Assembly (NCBI GenBank): GCA_008711295.1
Contig: VUYV01000401.1
Span: 409,916 to 473,915 of the forward strand
Reading direction: 5' to 3'
From: Anarhynchus alexandrinus
Taxonomy: Eukaryota; Chordata; Aves; Charadriiformes; Charadriidae
DNA: 64,000 nucleotides
The translations under genes were made by a program, and so were the position numbers. The notes beneath the pieces were generated by a model that saw nothing but the letters and a program-made list of their open reading frames with translations, had not been told where the DNA came from and ran no database searches. The stretch's first letter is position 1. Each line of letters begins with the position of its first letter. Shown piece by piece: positions 1 to 13,434 of this stretch.

Positions 1-2502
1 ATTTGGGACAGTACTGATCATTAGCACTTCACTCTGCAATTGCAATTCTGAATAAAATACCCCAATGTGTTCCAGCTACCACAGTTAATGCCTATTCACA
101 ATGGCAATGAATCTGTTATCAGTAGTACCTCTTTTGTTTTACTGTCATGGAAAATCAGTTTTGTGTTGTTTGAATGTGGGTATTGGTGTTTCGTTTGACC
201 TTACACAGGCAGACCTGTACTTCTATGTCTGTTTTCCGTGCTAGCAAGTTCCTACATGGAAGTAGCACTAGCTTTGTTGAGCTAGTGCTGCATGCCTTGT
301 GGACAGCACGGTGCTATGCTGGCAAAGGTAAGTGTCTCTTGGGTCATGTTTTGGTTCAGTTGGCTTAGAGTATCGGAAGAGCAAGAGTAGGCCTGGCTGA
401 ATGTGTTTGTGTAGGTGTGCTGGTTTTCTGCAGTAAAAGAGAAAGAAAAACTTACATGCTAGCATGCAATAAGGCCTAGGCAGAGTCTTGGAGCTGGTAA
501 ACTTTTCTAGAATAATTTTCTGTTTTTAGAAGTTTTAACAGATTTTTACATGGCCTAGTTGGAACTAGCTATTAAGTTTTGTTGAAACTGAGATTCTATA
601 ATGTTGATCGTTTACAGCAAAGCTCTCTGAAACTCTCCAAAGATGCGCAAAGAAAAGTGAAAAGCTTAATGTAAGGTTGTAGTAGAAATGAATGCTTATA
701 TAGTTTCTCAGAGAAAATCAATTATTGTAGAAATTCTTGTGCTTAATCTGCTCACTAAAATGCATCAACAAATGAATATTAATGTTCAGAAGTCCCAAAA
801 GGACATAATGTGGAAATTATAGTAGAGTTTGAGAAGCTTCAGAGTTGTTAAACATATTAAGTGACTTAATAATATTGCCCACTGAATATAGTCAGCAGGA
901 ATAAATGATCTTCCTTATTTTTATTCTGAACAGCTTCCCACCGACAGAAGTATAGATGCGGTACTGGTGTTCAAAGGGGATACAGAATTTGCTCAACAAC
1001 TTCAATAGAGGAAACTGTTAACTTCTGCAGAAATGTGTTATTCTCATTTACATTGTAATTCCTACAAGCCAGTTGAGTCAAAGTGACTCCATGAAGTTAT
1101 GATTAATTAGCGAGCAATCTCAGTCTTAACTCTCAGGTAAGAGCCTACAGCATCTAAGCTGTTGCATTCAAGATACTTCATGACATCCCACTGCCTTCTG
1201 ATAACAACTATATGTGTAGCAAGCAACTTAAAACAAAATAGCACAATACCTAAAAAGATGGGACTTAACTTTTCTGTGCTGCAAATTACTTTAGTGTACC
1301 TTGCATGTCCAGATTTCCTGTCAAGGTAAACTTATTTTTGATAGTTCTAGATCTGACATTTGCTGTCTGAAGTAATATTCAAGACCTAAGCATATCTAGT
1401 GTACAGCCAAAGAGTGCTTTTATTCCTCACGTTTTCTGTAGAATACAAATAAAATCAGATCTTGGCAGTGATGTGATCAGATTGAGATAAGCAAAAACTA
1501 AACCCAAATGTAATTCAAAGCATACATAATACACTTGTTATGAGATGTCTAATGCCTCAAAGATTTTCTTTTGTAAACATGACTAACAATTAGACCTTGC
1601 AACACTCCACTAAGTAGTTACAACAGTGGTGTCAGGATGCTTCATCTGGCATTTCTCTTGGCATTTGGCAATTCATTTTAACACAGATTTTTTTTAAGCT
1701 CTATGGAAAACAGTTGTGACATTACCATATCATACAGGTGAGTTCTGTCTTGGTCTCAAGACTGATGCCTGTGTTGGAGTTCTGTTATTTCTGACACTAC
1801 CTTCTGGATTAACAGGATGTTCAAGAGAATGGTTCTCAAAACTGTTTTAGTACATTGTGCTCACCACACCTGACAGCATTTTTTGGGGTATGGTGCAGCA
1901 GTTGCTCTTGAGCAATTATTCACATGTTTGGGAAAGAATCACAGGTCTGTTTTGCTGTGGTGGTATTGTACATATACTGATCCACTATAAGCTTGCTATC
2001 AGTGATGCCATAGTGATCTTACAAAACAGAGGTGGTACTGAGAAATAGAATTGAATGAGTGATTTATACAAGTGGGTGGTGAAGGATATCGGTACCTCAG
2101 CCAAAGTCTCTCTCTTGCATCATCCAGGAACTGTTCAGCTGTCATCACAGAAATGTCCCATGTTTTTTCAGTTGCCATGGCAAAGAGACAAGAGATAATA
2201 CAGTTGCCCAAATGTTGCACAGTGGTGCTGACCTATCAGTTAGAGCCATGAGCTTTGACTTACTTTGTATACAAGACTTTATACGTTGTGTTAAGCATTT
2301 AATAAGGGTGATTTTTATCCTGGTCTGGGTAGCCATCTACGCAGTTATTTTCACCATTTTTTGGAAAGCTGTGACTCTAACTACAACAGTTTTCCCCTCT
2401 GTATTTGTATTTTTCCAGTTTTCTTCTTCTCATCCTTTAAGACTGGTGATGTCAGTTTTCTTATCATACAGCTCTGTATAAGAAGTCTGCCTTTTGCACG
2501 TC
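1..2502. other. Non-coding AT-rich stretch, nothing recognised
   Basis: This is single-copy-looking AT-rich sequence. The open frames are short (under 90 codons), none shows a protein motif I recognise, and none sits between convincing splice sites. No repeat family was recognised. Confidence 0.6.
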
Positions 2503-3375
2503 ACATAATCACAGAACGATAGGGGTTGGAAGGGAATTTTGGAGATCATCTAGTCCAACTCCTCTGCCAGAGCAGGGTCACCTACAGCAGGTTCCACAGG
2601 ATGGCATCCAGGCACGTTTTGAAAATCTTCAGAGTTGGAGACTCCACAACCTCTCTGGGCAGCCTGTGCCAGTGCTCTGCGACCCTCAAAGTAAAGAAGT
2701 TCTTCCTTATGTTTAGATGGAGCTTCCTATGTTCAAGTTTGTGCCTGTTACCTCTTGTTCTATCATTGGGCACCACTGAAAAAAAGATTGTTCCCATCCT
2801 CCTGACACTCTCCCTTTAAGTATTTATAAGCATTGATAAGATCCCCCCTGTCTTCTCTTCTCCAGACTAAAAAGAGCAAGGTCCCTGTCCTTCTTGAAGT
2901 GGACACAGTACTCCAGATGCGGCATCACCAGGGCAGAGTAGAGGGGGAGGATGACATCCCTCGACCTGCTGGCCACACTCTTCTTGATGTACCCCAGGAT
3001 GCCATTGGCCTTCTTGGCCACCAGGGCACATTGCTGCCTCATGGTCAACTTGTTGTCCACCAGGACTCCCGGTCCCTTTCCACAGAGCTGCTCTCTAGGA
3101 GTCAGCCCCTAACCTGTACTGGTGCATGGGGTTATTCCTCCCCAGGTGCAGGACCCTACACTTGTTCTTGTTGAATTTCATAAGGTTCATCTCTGCCCAA
3201 CTCTCCAGCCTGTCAAGGTCTTGCTGTATGGCAGCACAACGTTCTGGTGTGTCAGTCACCCCTCCCAGTTTTGTGTCATCAGCAAGTTTGCTGATGTTAC
3301 ACTCTATCCATTCATCCAGGCCATTGATGTTCCTATTGAACAGGACTGGAACAGGTACTGACCCCTGGGGAACAT
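2503..3375 (-). mobile_element. CR1 LINE fragment: RT C-terminal part plus 3' UTR
   Basis: The plus strand opens with the reverse complement of a CR1 3' tail (AATCACAGAACGATAGGGGTTGG, the form AATCACAGAATGG in other copies) and runs into antisense reverse-transcriptase sequence. On the minus strand the deduced peptide shows a degraded PQGSV (VPQGS) block, then LADDTKLGG near 3271-3288, which is the catalytic A-x-D-D box of non-LTR reverse transcriptases with the usual F or Y replaced by L. Further on come [14 protein letters not shown] and [15 protein letters not shown], typical CR1 RT and thumb sequence. The coding part is broken by frame changes. The copy is 5'-truncated at about 3375, as is normal for CR1, immediately beside a T/G homopolymer tract. 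It is inactive. Confidence 0.95.
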
Positions 3376-3385
3376 GTTGTGGTTG

Positions 3386-3416
3386 TTTTTTTTTTTTCTT
3401 TTTTTTGGGGGGGGGG
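3386..3416. repeat. T12-C-T8-G10 homopolymer tract at CR1 boundary
   Basis: Twelve T, one C, eight T and ten G follow each other directly beyond the 5'-truncated end of the minus-strand CR1. Seen directly. Homopolymers of this kind are error-prone in sequencing, so the exact lengths may be unreliable. Confidence 0.9.
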
Positions 3417-6400
3417 CAGGGAAGGGAACACAATTTCCCTTCTGTTTTATACGGGGCTATCACCAAGTAGTACTTTGTACAATTAGCAAAGCTAAAGTTC
3501 TTCAAGAAGCCTACTATAATTTTTTTTTCTGTGATAGCAGAGGACTAAATGTGAAAGCTGTAACACAACAGTGTACTCTGTAGTGACGTTTATTGGTGTC
3601 ACTGGTGCTCATTGGTGACACTACTTCACTTTAATGGAATGTACTGGTAGAAGAAACTAGGGTGGCAATGAAAGTAAGCATAGGTCATGTATCTTTTTTT
3701 TTATCTCAGCCTCTACAGAGGAACAGATTTTTATTATTTAAGGGTTTATAGAACTGTGAAGAGAGAATTGTGTAAAAATAATTCTTTCTCTTGTTGTATG
3801 TCTATCCTTTTTTTTCCTTCAGTATCTTGCTACGGGTTTACTATTGCTAGTCAACTGCGTTTCTCATGAGATGGTCCATGAATGCCTTTCTCTGTATATA
3901 TAGCAATTGTATGGTAGCTAGTAAATACAGCTGTGTGGGCACTTGTACTGTGCAAGTAAACCACCCATCTGTCCTCATCAGATAATTCAAGACAATTTCA
4001 TGGGATCTGATAGAGAACACTGATATAAGGAACTATCTATCTCTCACATTTTTGCGATGTGTTATTTACTGAAATTCTGAGAAATAGGTCTACGAAATCC
4101 TTGAAGTAAAAACTAACCCCCTTATATAATTTATTGGCAATTACCTTCTTTTGGGTCAGTGAAATATAAACCGAAATATAAACCAAAACATGAATCTCTA
4201 ACCGACAATTGCAAAATGGTGTTACTGTAAAATGTATTGACTTTCTGTGTGACATAAAGTTTGTATGTTTTTGCTTTCTAAGTTGACCCCCACCCTGCAG
4301 TTTTACCCCTGTCTATTTCTGTGCTTTCTGGACTACTGCCAGAAAGCACTAACTGTGCAGTAACTATGTAAAACAACTTTACAAAGGAGACTTTCACCTT
4401 TTTATGTGTGGATAACTTACATTATCTACATTTCTTCATTCTGTGGAATTTGGCTTGGATTTCGGGGTGTGTACAGATTCTGCCAGAGAAATTGTGCCAA
4501 ATATAAGTCCCTGAGTTGAAAGATCTGTTTCAAGCGTGGATGATTTTCATGTGGTAACCAGTCCAGTTTCCAAACAGCTTAGAATCTGGACTCAACCTGG
4601 AGAAGATTGTTTTAATGAACGCTTATCATTCATCATTTCATTAATTTACTGTCTTGTTCTCTAGACAATTTAAAAAAATATTTTAACAGTGTCATCTGGA
4701 GCAAATAAGTTGCTTCGTTAAAAATAGAGGCATCTTAATATTCAAGATATAAACTCCTGTGACTTCTGAATTTACTAGTGCAACTAATTTAGTGCTCATA
4801 AACAAATTAAAATTATGAAGAAGGTCTGGCACCAAAGAAATGTTCTAAAATAAAAATGCAGTGTTTTTAGTTTGATTAAAGCTCACACAAATCTATGTAG
4901 CTGAGAAATTTTGATTGAATCATTTGTTAAATGTGATATCTGGAACTTTGACCTTTTCTCTGGTTTTATTCTCAAGTGCTTCTTTGGGAAACTGTCTTCT
5001 TTCAGAGACAGCAACAGCTGATGAGCCTTTTTTCCTCACCACTGTAAGTGTGAACCTGAACTTGCACTTTGAAATACATCTGGAGAACTAGAAGCAGGCT
5101 GTATATCCTTCAAATTTCAATTGTTCTTGCTACATATTTCTGGGCAAGAATGACATTCAATTTCTGCACCCTTGTTCATGTACCATCCTGATTCTCTGTA
5201 GCGGTCTTCATAGTCCACTAGGACACCATGCTGGGGTCTTGATCATGTATGTCTGTCCAGCAACATGAACAAACTCTTTTTTTGTCTAAACACATGCAAG
5301 ACGTAATTGTTTTAAAGCTTGTTAGCACACAAAGGTGCAAATGCCTAGCTCAAAGTTTCAACTCATTGTGTTTAATATCTTGATGATTTAATTTTTATAG
5401 GTATTGGAGAACAACCAATACTGATAAGGTGTTCAGATCCTGAAACTGAAACACTAGAAGAGAATAAACAGTACACAGTGATCTGAACTCGATCTCTAGA
5501 TCAAGATGTGTCTAGACAAATTTAATGTGTTTTAATATGGTCAGTAGTAAGGTCTAAAGAAAATGATTGTAAGCTATCCTACAGCATAAGGAGAAGTCAC
5601 TTAGCTTGAAGGCCCTGGGCAAAGGAGAAATGTGGTATTTTGATTCACAAGCAGGTAACGCAGTAGGTGTTTGAAGGGGCTAAAGGAAATTGGCATCTTA
5701 TTCAGCACTACGATACCAACTGAATAAACATATTGTCCCATATAGAATCATTGTGCAGTGGGCAAAAAGTGAACTGGTAGGAAGAGGTGTATTGACATGT
5801 AAGTGTGCAAAATGGGTTAAGGCTGGTATCAAGGACTCCATTTCCAAAGCTGAGCAATTTCAAGTGTATGTAGCACTTTTTATTAGCATTAAACCTTCCT
5901 AGTTTGGTCATGTTTTGAAACATGTCCTTCCACTAACGTTATCTTGTAAGCTAAAATCTGGTTTTAAATAGCTGAATAATATCCATGTAACAAATAATGG
6001 TAGAAGTTTGCATGGTTGGTTTTATTTTATTTTTTTTTTAAACAGTATGTATTTATCAACAATATTTTCATAATTCATTGGAACAGATAAAAATAAGAGA
6101 GATGTTCTGTGGATTGTATAATGAACTATTTTGGCTACTAAAGGGTCCTGTGAATGACATGTGTGTTCTACAGTCAGTCTGGATTCATAACCAGTGCGCT
6201 GTGCCTGAGAGGCTTACTTCTTGTGGATTCCAAATGATACTATGCTATGATATTTTATTGTCCAGGAGTGTTTGTTGGCATGATAACTATGGGGCAGATG
6301 CCAACCAGATGGTATGGGGAGAATCTAGCAGAAAAGCAGCTGGACTGCTCCTGCTTGGTAAACGCCTGATCTATTATGCAAATACATTTCTCTGCAATTC

Positions 6401-8536
6401 AGAAACTGTTTGTGGTGTATGAGACTTACAGAATAAATGTGTCACACATTTGTCAAAGAGGCACTAAATTATGAAAACAAGAAAAAGGTTCTTACCAGTG
6501 TAGTTTAAAAAAATAATTTACCAACTGTAACTCTTTCTACACACCAACAATTCAAATACTGGCTATCATGCCAAATAGTTAAAAAAAAAAGTATCTATTC
6601 AGAAAAATGTTTGTATCATGTTCAATGGCCACTCTTGTCCAATCTGGATGAAATGCTATTTATCAACAAAAATGAAGGAATTGGTTATGAAACAGTCACT
6701 AAGTGTAAATGGAACAGACAGGCAATTGTAGATGAGAAAACGTACACCACCATGGAGATTTTGGTTGAAAATACACAATAGATCATGTCACTGAAATGAG
6801 TCATCAGTTATCAGTGTGTGTCTCTAAATCTACCCACTCTCTTCTGTCTTTCCTCTGTGTTTCAGAATGACAGATGAGGAAAATGCACCAGCAGCAAGGT
6901 AGAAGCATATTATTGATACCAGTTTTGATTTTTCTGTTGCACTTAAGATAAACTAGGATTTCATCAAAGGTTTTTGTCTTTTTTTCTTTGAATGGCCTCA
7001 GAGATCTAAAACACTCCAACAATATAAAACTAATAGAAGGCTATGAAAATATCCACTGATGTATATCAGTAATATTTTAATACGTTCTTTGGATGTGACA
7101 GAGATGGAAAGGTTGAAATCTAGGTTTGAAAGTCATTTGCTCTGTTTTATTTGAACTACCGTCCAGATGCTAAGTACCTGATGTACGTGCTGAAGCTGGG
7201 AGGTATCTACTGTTATAAAAGAAGTTTAAAAGTTTGTTGGCATCTTTTTCCTTAGTATCTAGCTGAGCTAAAATCTAAGATAGTTTAAACATTAGAAACT
7301 ATTAATGGGAAAATGGTGCATCTAAGAAAGTAAAAAAGTGCACTATAATTTTTTTTAAATAAGCTCTGTAGAAGTTACTAAAAAAATTTGTATTCGAAAT
7401 TCATGCCTACCAAACGCCACCTGCTTCAACCTTTATTTTATTTATGAGAGACACTTTTATTAGTAACTTCATATGCATATATTATGTCTTGGGAGTAACC
7501 CCTTTTCCAGTTAAATAATTTTTTACCATCTAAAAAGAAGAGATAAGATGTGTTTTGACCAGGTTACTTACTAATTATTAAAAATACTTCTAGCAGTTGT
7601 GGTTCGTCTGCAGTGTTTTTCACTAGGGGAAAAGTATTTTTTTTTTTCTTTAGCCTCATAAAATAGCCATTGTGCTGTTCCTAATAAGCCACAATATAAG
7701 TAATGAAAAATATTATTTAGCTAAGTTTGGGTTTTGGGGTTTTTTTGAAAGTTTTGTATGTGAGGGAGGTAGCAAAGTAATTGAATAGGGCAGAAAAGAA
7801 GAAAGGCAAAAGGTGGGTCCTGAACTACATTTTAAAGTTGATGAATACAAGATGACAAATATTTCTACAAAATGCAATAGTGATGAGGAACCTGTATTAT
7901 ATGGATTCTTCCCTTTCACAGTCTAAGACTTAAAATAAATGTTCTGTAAGCTATCTTGGAAGAAATGAATAGTTTTGTGATGATGCATTTTAAGTAAAAC
8001 TTTTCCATTCAGGTATGTCTATAAAGCTTTGTCAGGAATAATTGGATTGATAGCAAAGTTTCCAATAGTTAAAAAGTCATATGTATGGTGCAGCAAAATA
8101 ATGATATCAATAGATTAGAGAACAGGAACATAGAGCAAGTGATTTGCTTCTAACATGGTCTCACAGAAGAGAAAAGCTTGAATGGAATTCGTTCAGGTTT
8201 GGTTCCTTTATGTGAAAAAGGTGAAATTCCTTTACCTTTAAAGTAAATGGATCTCTTTTTTTTTGTTGTTTGTTTGTTTTCTTTTGACATGAAATTATTT
8301 TCAACAGGAAGATTGATGAAGACCTAGATTCAAAATGAGAGTGGTGTGAGGATGGAGTTCTTGGCAACAGCTATTTTTGGTGGAAAGCAAATTCCCGAGG
8401 AAGTTCAAACTTGTAGCTGGCTGCTCCTTTCACTGCACTGAAAGAAATTCTAAGCAACTTTGAAATAGCAAAACCTCACTGTAAGAGCTTATGAGTGAAG
8501 TGAGGAGAAAGGAAAGTCCCATAAGACCAGAAGGTG
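3417..8536. other. Non-coding AT-rich stretch with one weak exon candidate
   Basis: Apart from the short candidate exon at 6866-6898, nothing is recognised. The longest open frame here (6078-6422, about 114 codons from a TTG) has no recognisable motif, no coding-like neighbours and no obvious splice signals. A 12-bp direct repeat (GAAATATAAACC twice) lies near 4160-4185. Confidence 0.5.
6866..6898 (+). other. Candidate short coding exon (unassigned)
   Basis: A pyrimidine-rich run ending TTTCAG (6840-6865) precedes 33 bp that carry an ATG at 6867. They read MTDEENAPAA plus two bases, then a GTAGAA donor at 6899. The acceptor is good and the donor is mediocre. The exon would end after two bases of a codon, the phase in which the candidate exon at 36041 begins, so the two could be spliced together in frame. 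The stretch is very short, could arise by chance, and matches no protein I recognise. Confidence 0.2.
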
Positions 8537-9212
8537 ATAATAGAATAGAATAGTTCTGTTGGAAGGGATCATACAATGATCATCTAGTCCAACTGCCTGA
8601 CCGCTTCAGGACTGACCAAAAGTTAAAGCATTTTATTCAGGGCATTTTCCAAATGCCTCTTAAACACTATAGGCTTGGGGCATCGACCACCTCTCTAGGA
8701 AGCCTGTTCCAGTGTTTCACCACCCTATCAGTGAAGAAATGTTTCCTGATGTCAAGTCTGAACTTCCCCTGCCACAGCTTTGAACCATTCCCATGTGTCC
8801 CGTCACTGGATCCCAAGGAGAAGAGAGCAGCACCTCCCTCTCCACTTCCCCTCTTCAGGAAGCTGTAGAGAGCAATGAGGTGACCCCTCAGCCTCCTTTT
8901 CTCTGAACTACACAAACTCAGAGCCCTCAATGACTCACAGGATATTCCTTCCAGCCCTTCCACCAGCCCTTCCACCAGCTTTGTTGCCCTCCTCTGGACA
9001 CATTCAAGTAGCTTAACATCCTTCTTAAATTGTGCGGCCCAGAATTGCGCGCAACAGTCAAGACGAGGCTCCACCATCATTAAATACAGTGGGATAAATC
9101 ACCTGTTTTGACCAACTGGTTATGCTGTGTTTAATGTCCCCCAGAACGAGGTTTGCCCTCTTGGCTGCCAGGGCACACAGCTGACTCATGTTGAGCCTGC
9201 TATCAACCAGAC
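8537..9212 (-). mobile_element. CR1 LINE fragment (older subfamily), 3' end
   Basis: The plus strand starts with ATAGAATAGAATAG, a CR1-type terminal repeat in reverse complement, and continues as antisense CR1 3' UTR and RT C-terminus. The minus-strand peptide includes VQRRATKLVEGL, FSLGSSDGTHGN, LDIRKHFFTDRVVKHWNRLP and EVVDAPSL, the conserved CR1 C-terminal block. It is 5'-truncated at about 9212 and followed within about 35 bp by a second CR1 in the same orientation. Frames are broken, so it is non-functional. Confidence 0.92.
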
Positions 9213-9244
9213 GGTAGGCTCAGCCAGGAGCAGCCAGGGTGAAT

Positions 9245-9675
9245 TTCATAGTATGGTTTAGAGTTGGAAAGGACCTTGAAGATCATCGAGTTCCAACCCC
9301 TCTGCCATAGACAGGGACACTTCCCACTAGACCAGGTTGCCCAAGACCACATCCAGCCTGGCCTTGAACACCTCCAGGGATGGGGCCTCAACAACCTCTC
9401 CGGGCAACCTGTTCCGGTGCCTTACAACCCTCAAAGTAAAAAATTTCTTCCTAATGTTTAATCTAAACCTGCCTTTTCCTGGTTTAAAGCCATTCCCCCT
9501 CATCTTATCACTACATACCCTAGTAAAAAGTTCTTCCCCAGCTCTCCTGTAGGCCCTCTTTAGGTACTGGAAGGCTGCAATAAGATCTCCCCGGAACCTT
9601 CTCTTCTCCAGGCTGAACAGCCCCAACTCTCTCAGCCTCTCCTCACAGGAGAGGTGCTCCAGCCCTCGGATCATC
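9245..9675 (-). mobile_element. CR1 LINE fragment, 3' end
   Basis: Starting at TTTCATAGTATGGTTTAGAG, this reads as the reverse complement of a CR1 3' end. On the minus strand the peptide runs [38 protein letters not shown] and [16 protein letters not shown], the C-terminus of CR1 ORF2, and is open over about 115 codons (9327-9674). It differs in subfamily from the adjacent copy at 8537-9212 and looks younger because its reading frame is still open. Truncated at its 5' end near 9675. Confidence 0.95.
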
Positions 9676-12292
9676 CTGAATTTGTCAGGAATAAATAATT
9701 TCAGAAGTGGATATTAGATTATTTTGACAGGTTAACTGTGCTATGGACAGGAAATTGAAATAGGCATAACAAACCTTGACAGCTTTAGACACAGCTGCAC
9801 GTGGCATGCTCATAAGAAAATATGTGAATATGGTCTAGACTAGCTATTCTAGCAGGCAGGAGCCGCAACCACCTTGAAAACTTTGTTGTTGAGTAGTTAC
9901 AGATAGTTTGCTGTCAACTTTAGAGGACATATATGCAGTCCTGTCCGTTATGTTTTCTTTTCCATAAATCCTCTCATACTTCAACTGGAGAAGAAAACTG
10001 ATTACTCAATCTAACCTTGAGGTCTTAATGGATTTAGGCATCTAAGTTCAAAACTGTATACTTGAAAAAACATGGTCAGCTTTGATTATTGAAGGGCTTG
10101 TGCTCCACATGCATGCATGCTTTTTTATTGTCTGCAAGCTTCCCAACCATGTCGAGCCAGGCAACTCTGCCATACTCAAAGCTGACTGTAGCCCTGATTG
10201 AGCTAATGTGCTTTGCACTTGCATCATTCTGAAGCTTGATCAGAATTCAAGAACTAGATATTCCTCATGCTGTGTCTTCAGAGGGGTCTGATGCCCTAGA
10301 TTTTCTTAAAGCATCAAGATGTGCAGAGACAGGTCTTTGCATAAAAAGTTGTTGCTTTTCTATCATGAAATAGCGAATAAGGCACAAATTTAAGTTAACC
10401 ACTATCTACTTTAGTCCATGATGAACAGTTGGTGTTTTTTTTTTTTAATAACAATAATTTTAATAAGACAGAGAAATTATTCTGGGAGCAAAGACTGGAG
10501 ATCATATTTCTCATTCTCCTCCACCTTTCCAGTGCCTGTGCTCTGTATTGCATACTCAGTTAAAGTTTCCCTGTGGGTTTGCTCCAGTCAGGTGCAAGAT
10601 GACCTTGGATGTCCTTCTGTCCATGTTTTTGACTGGATTGAGATATGTTCTGAGGTACCCAGTGCATGAAATTCTAGGGTTCTGGATTCATTTTGGAAGA
10701 AGGTATTGTTAGGTAGCCAAATCCTTCAGTGCTAGAGTGTAGTTTGTTTTTTTCTTCTCTATCTTTCTGTTGTATTAGCAATTTTGGTAGTTTTTTAAAA
10801 AGATTCCAGATTTAATTTTTAATGTGACAGCAGAAACAGGTACAGAATCAGATAGTGCTTGCCAACAGAATGAAAAAGAAGAAAAATCAGTTTCTTATTC
10901 TTCTCACTGTTTTCTGGTTTATATTATGTTTACAGTTATAAACTTAATTGCACTAAGAATCATATTGAGCACTATTATTCATAAGTATTGTCTAAACACC
11001 TCTGAGAGGTTTAATGATTATAAAACAGTGTCTGAATAGGCTCAACTTGTCAGGCAGACCAAACTGTTCTTGACCAGTTTGTTATGTTTTACCACTTTGT
11101 CAATTATTGTATAAGCTGTAAATTTCATCAACAATAACTTTTGTATTTTCTTCCAGATCATTGCCAGGAATAGTTTGGTGCTAATCCCTTGAATCCAAGA
11201 GAATAGTGTGGAAGAAAATTTGGAATAACGCTTGAATGTTCTGTTAGAGAATCTTTTTGCCAGCTTGCTTGGAGAAGAATTGATTGAAATGTTCAAGGAA
11301 CAGCACTTATGAGAAGGTGGTGGGAGTTCAAGGAAAGAGTCTAGTTTGTGGTTTTGAATCTCATGATCCTCTTATTCTTTACAATTCTTCATACATTGTA
11401 GTGTAAGAAAAAGTAAAAGGTCTAGAAGTCTAGGCTATTTTTTTTTTATTTTTAATTAATTTTTGATAAGTCATGGAAATAAATATCTTAATACCTTTTA
11501 ACAAGTCTTTGTCACTCAAGTCTACAAATGTTTGGGAAAGCATAAGGAGACAAACTCCTGTCATTTAAAAGGTAGTGAGCAGTTTGTGGGAACTTTCAAT
11601 ATACTGTTATGTCCATTACTTTTCATAAAAGGTCAGGAGTGTGTGCTTTTCATTCTCTTCTACATATATGAGTCAATGCCTTTCTAAAGCTATCAAATAC
11701 AATGTAAGTGTTATTAGTTGTCATGTGCTTTATACTATTTTCAGGATGTGGTCCATGTCCTGTTAAAGTCAATGGGATTTTCAAGTAACTGGGAGCTGGA
11801 CCTGAGTGTTGAGAGAGGATGCAGCAGAGAGGATGTTTTACCTGTAGTTGCCTAAATTATATGCCTGGCGTCTAACATGTAACCAGGTCACAGCTTCTAA
11901 TAGATGAAAGTGCCAATGCAGTATTGAAGGGCTGGACTAGCTCACCGTCAAGATTTCTGAAGTCAGTTCAGCACCGCTGGCTCTAAAAACGGAAACTAAA
12001 ATCTAAAATGTGAATACTATGCTCCAATTTGGACAGCAGTATTTGCAGAAGTTTTGTAGAGACTTCTTTTTGTAATAAAGCCCATAAGATGCACAGCAAA
12101 TTATGTGCTCTGTGCTGCTTGATAGAAACTGATATTGTAGACAAAGTTACAAAGATTTGTAGAATTATTTGCACTGGAAAACTTGCAGATAAAGAGTCTT
12201 CATATTTTTTTTTTACAAAGTGCCTAAGAAATGCTTCTTTGGGAGACATGTATATCAGCAAATATTAGGCAAAGCTGATTTTTCTTATTAAT

Positions 12293-12385
12293 AATAAAAA
12301 TAAAGCATGTAATTTATGTGCCAGCATCTAGATTTTTATTTTTAACAATAAAAATAAAGCATGAAATTTATGTGCCAGCATATAG
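12293..12385. repeat. 39-bp direct repeat, two copies 54 bp apart
   Basis: Copies at 12293-12331 and 12347-12385 both begin AATAAAAATAAAGCATG and end TTATGTGCCAGCAT plus four to five bases. They differ at two positions. The 15-bp spacer is T-rich. This looks like a local tandem duplication rather than a transposon end. Confidence 0.9.
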
Positions 12386-13050
12386 TCTCTGCAATGTTAC
12401 CATTACCTATTAATCAAACAGGAGGAAATCTGCTAGATAGGGCTATTTGCTGTGGAGAAAATCATTCCAGTGCTCCCTTCTGTGTCCCTGCACTTTTTTA
12501 TTTGCAATGTAAATCTATTTCCTTCAACCTTATTCTGTACTTGTTGAACATGCTATTGACTACACCACGATATGCACACACAAGATTCTATTAAATTTAT
12601 ACGTACCACTGTCCCATTATGGTATGGAGTATAGCTTTGTGAGCCCTGACCCAGTGGTTGCAATTCATCGTCATACTCCCCCTTTAATTTGCACTGCAGG
12701 GAACAATGCTGAAGGGGCATATGTACGCTCTGGGAAATTTTCCAGAATCACTTTCAGGTAATTGAAGCACTCCATATGGCCTGCACTAAACAGGTTCTGC
12801 AGCTTGCCACGGTACTTTTGGGAGTGTGCCTGATAAAACTGCTGCTGGTACTGCTGCTGTAATTAGGATAACTGGGAGAGGAGACTGGGGATAAAGGTAA
12901 AAAAGACACAGCTTTCTTGCTCGTGATGGGCTTCTTTGTTTCTCTTTTTTTTTTTTCTGTTTGTCTTTTTACTTCTTCCTCGTTGCCTGACGGGATCTTT
13001 TTCAGTGTTACTGTGTCCTTCAGCTCCTCACACGTGTGTTTATGGCTATG

Positions 13051-13051
13051 N
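13051..13051. other. Ambiguous base (N) before a poly-T run
   Basis: A single N directly precedes a run of about 17 T. Probably an unresolved base call beside a homopolymer. Confidence 0.95.
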
Positions 13052-13434
13052 TTTTTTTTTTTTTTTTCCACACAGATTAAATTGCCTTAGCTTGAAAGTG
13101 ATGATAAAATGAGTTTGCTTGCATCCAGTGGTGGTGAAAGAGTAGTTAGGAGGCTCCGGCTCAAACCTCTCAGGTCTTAAACACTTCTTACAGCACTAAC
13201 AGTTCTGGGTGCAGCCAAGCACACAGGCAGACACTTGCTCTCTCCCTGTGCCCCTGCTGCATGCAGGACGGGGGAGCAAATAGGATGAACGAGAGTGAGA
13301 AAGCTCCTAGGTTTAGACAGACAGGGAGAACACTTACTAATTTCTATCACAGGCAAAACAGACTTGACTGGGAGAATTTAACTTAACTTATTGCCAGTTA
13401 GTAAAAATATTTAATTACTGATTTGAGTATTGGG

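Noticed and set aside
6078..6422. 114-codon open frame
   Set aside because: It begins at TTG rather than ATG and shows no motif, repeat or splice support.
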